A stretch of 64,000 nucleotides of DNA from Physcomitrium patens (Eukaryota > Streptophyta > Bryopsida > Funariales > Funariaceae): assembly GCF_000002425.4 (NCBI RefSeq), contig NC_037273.1:10504000-10567999 (forward strand), in the 5' to 3' direction. Position numbers and translations under genes: made by a program. Under the pieces are notes generated by a model. The model saw nothing but the letters and a program-made list of their open reading frames with translations, did not search any database and was not told where the DNA came from. Every line of letters starts with the position of its first letter. Positions within the stretch are counted from its first letter, which is position 1. Positions 63,001 through 64,000 of this stretch are shown here, in pieces.

Positions 63001-64000
63001 CTAAGAAATAGTCTTTTACAGCCTTCCACATTTGCAGCCACTAAAAATCTCCAGATATAGGCTCTAAAGTCTTGTTATATCCAAAATGTCCTACTGTTAG
63101 AAAGTCATGACGTGCTTGAAGAATATGTAAAAATGCTTCTCTTTTTGGAATATATAGATGTCTTTCAAAATGAGAAGGTTGTTTTTGAATTCAAACTTTG
63201 AAACATCATGAGACTTAGAAGAAAGATTCTTAATATTATGAACAAGAAGATCAGAGGACATGCTTGATTAAATTTATTTGAAAAAAGTCAAATCAACAAT
63301 CAATGTTGATTTTATTGTTAGAAGATAGAAATGCTCTGGCATTAAGAAGATTGTTCTTTATTGATCAAAAGATATGTCTCTTTCTTTTGGTATAAGATAA
63401 AAGCATCTAAATAGAACATCTGATAAACCTTATTATTTTTCAAGTCAATATATAAACTCGAAATCAAATCTTCATAATGACATGCTCCAATGGACTTAGC
63501 AACAATTCAAAACATGTGTCCACATGAAATATTCAAGGTTCTTGTAATCTGCATATACTATGATTGGACTTGAAGTGCCTTCTAGATAATGACACCATTT
63601 TTTAAATGAATCTACAATTGCAAGAAGTTTTTTGTCTTAGATCTCATAGTTTATCTAGACTACTAAAAATTTCTTGGAATTAAAAGCTATTAGATGGAGT
63701 TTGTCATCTATTTTCATTTATGATAATACTACATCCAAGGTAAAGTCTGATGTATATGTTTCTATAAAGAATGCCTTAAAAAAGTGGACATGATACAAAG
63801 TTGGTGCATAAATAAATTCCTTCTTCAAAGCAAGAAATGATGCTTTGGCTTCTTTATTCCACTCAAATTTGTCTTTACAAGTCAAATGTATAAGTAGAGC
63901 TATAACTTGAGAAAAGTTCTTGATAAAGATTTGGTAATAATTGGCAAAGTTCAAAAAATATTGTATACCTCTTACTGTTCTTGAGATCTTCTAATCTATG
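60070..64000 (-). mobile_element. Ty3/gypsy chromovirus fragment C with nested insertion, runs off the window
   Basis: Minus-strand order: RT/RNase H junction at 63954-63718 (NFANYYQIFIKNFSQ, DKFEWNKEAKASFLALK, then a TSDFTLDVVLS-like RNase H start), integrase core at 62901-62668 (MDFIINLLSSSSYNSIFIIVD, KMAHFVSC), integrase GPF/Y module at 62300-62150 (DKVWLLCRNIKTT, DKLDYCRLGPFPI, MKIHYVFH), interrupted by the 1.53-kb insertion 60596-62124, resuming at FLEPYKIVNIS and the chromodomain at about 60540-60400 (EFEIEEVLNSRQ, NKLEYFIIWCRYD), then the 3' region to 60070. Many stops, several being Trp codons turned to TAG/TGA. Confidence 0.85.
60596..62124. mobile_element. Probable solo LTR (1529 bp) nested in chromovirus fragment C
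   Basis: The segment starts TGTTGTCG and ends CGACAACA, a perfect 8-bp terminal inverted repeat of the TG...CA type (9 bp if the flanking A/T is counted). It splits the chromovirus reading VFH / V-SFLEPY, which is continuous in fragment A, so the ends are placed to within a base or two. No coding similarity inside; a GC-richer patch lies at 61740-61870. The flanking 5-mers (GGATA, TGAAA) do not match, so no target-site duplication is seen. A solo LTR left by LTR-LTR recombination is the best reading; a non-autonomous TIR element is the alternative. Confidence 0.72.

Overview
The window is nuclear DNA from a land plant, most probably a moss such as Physcomitrium (Physcomitrella) patens. The support is indirect: intron-rich genes of plant-only families (CSLC, a chlorophyll b reductase, classical AGPs), very AT-rich flanks packed with decayed Ty3/gypsy chromovirus and Ty1/copia copies, and a decayed NLR with the LPNELxNLTSL type of leucine-rich repeat. 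No species assignment was tested.

Layout. 1-7000 is AT-rich intergenic DNA with many (TA)n runs, one GC-richer islet (3160-3720) and a foldback (6160-6358). 7000-48000 is a gene island of near-balanced composition: CSLC xyloglucan backbone synthase (10407-13439, +); a small tandem cluster of GPI-anchored arabinogalactan proteins with two intact genes (16607-17236 and 22085-22628, both -) and two decaying copies between them; a plant-specific coiled-coil protein of the At1g50660/BRANCHLESS TRICHOME type (27663-29354, +); NOL chlorophyll b reductase with 13 exons (30664-33962, -), divergent from UNC50 with 10 exons (34650-38405, +) across a 687-bp gap; mitochondrial COQ10 with 4 exons (41085-42856, -); and a broken UBP14/USP5-like deubiquitinase that has lost the exons for its catalytic-cysteine box (43860-46864, -). 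From about 48000 to the end the DNA is again AT-rich and consists of a degenerate copia element, three chromovirus fragments, a gag-protease fragment in the opposite orientation, an NLR pseudogene and a 1.5-kb solo-LTR-like insertion nested inside a chromovirus.

Exon-intron structures were worked out by hand from reading frame, GT/AG sites and family conservation; in each intact gene all phases join and the total length fits the family. The genes do not form one pathway: two concern the cell wall or cell surface (CSLC, AGPs), one chlorophyll breakdown in the plastid (NOL), one ubiquinone function in mitochondria (COQ10), one Golgi membrane trafficking (UNC50). I found no RNA genes, no CRISPR and no clear sign of a new multi-gene system. 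The most interesting material is the AGP birth-and-death cluster, the exon-deleted UBP14 relic, a perfect 33-bp inverted repeat upstream of CSLC and the nested transposon/NLR graveyard.
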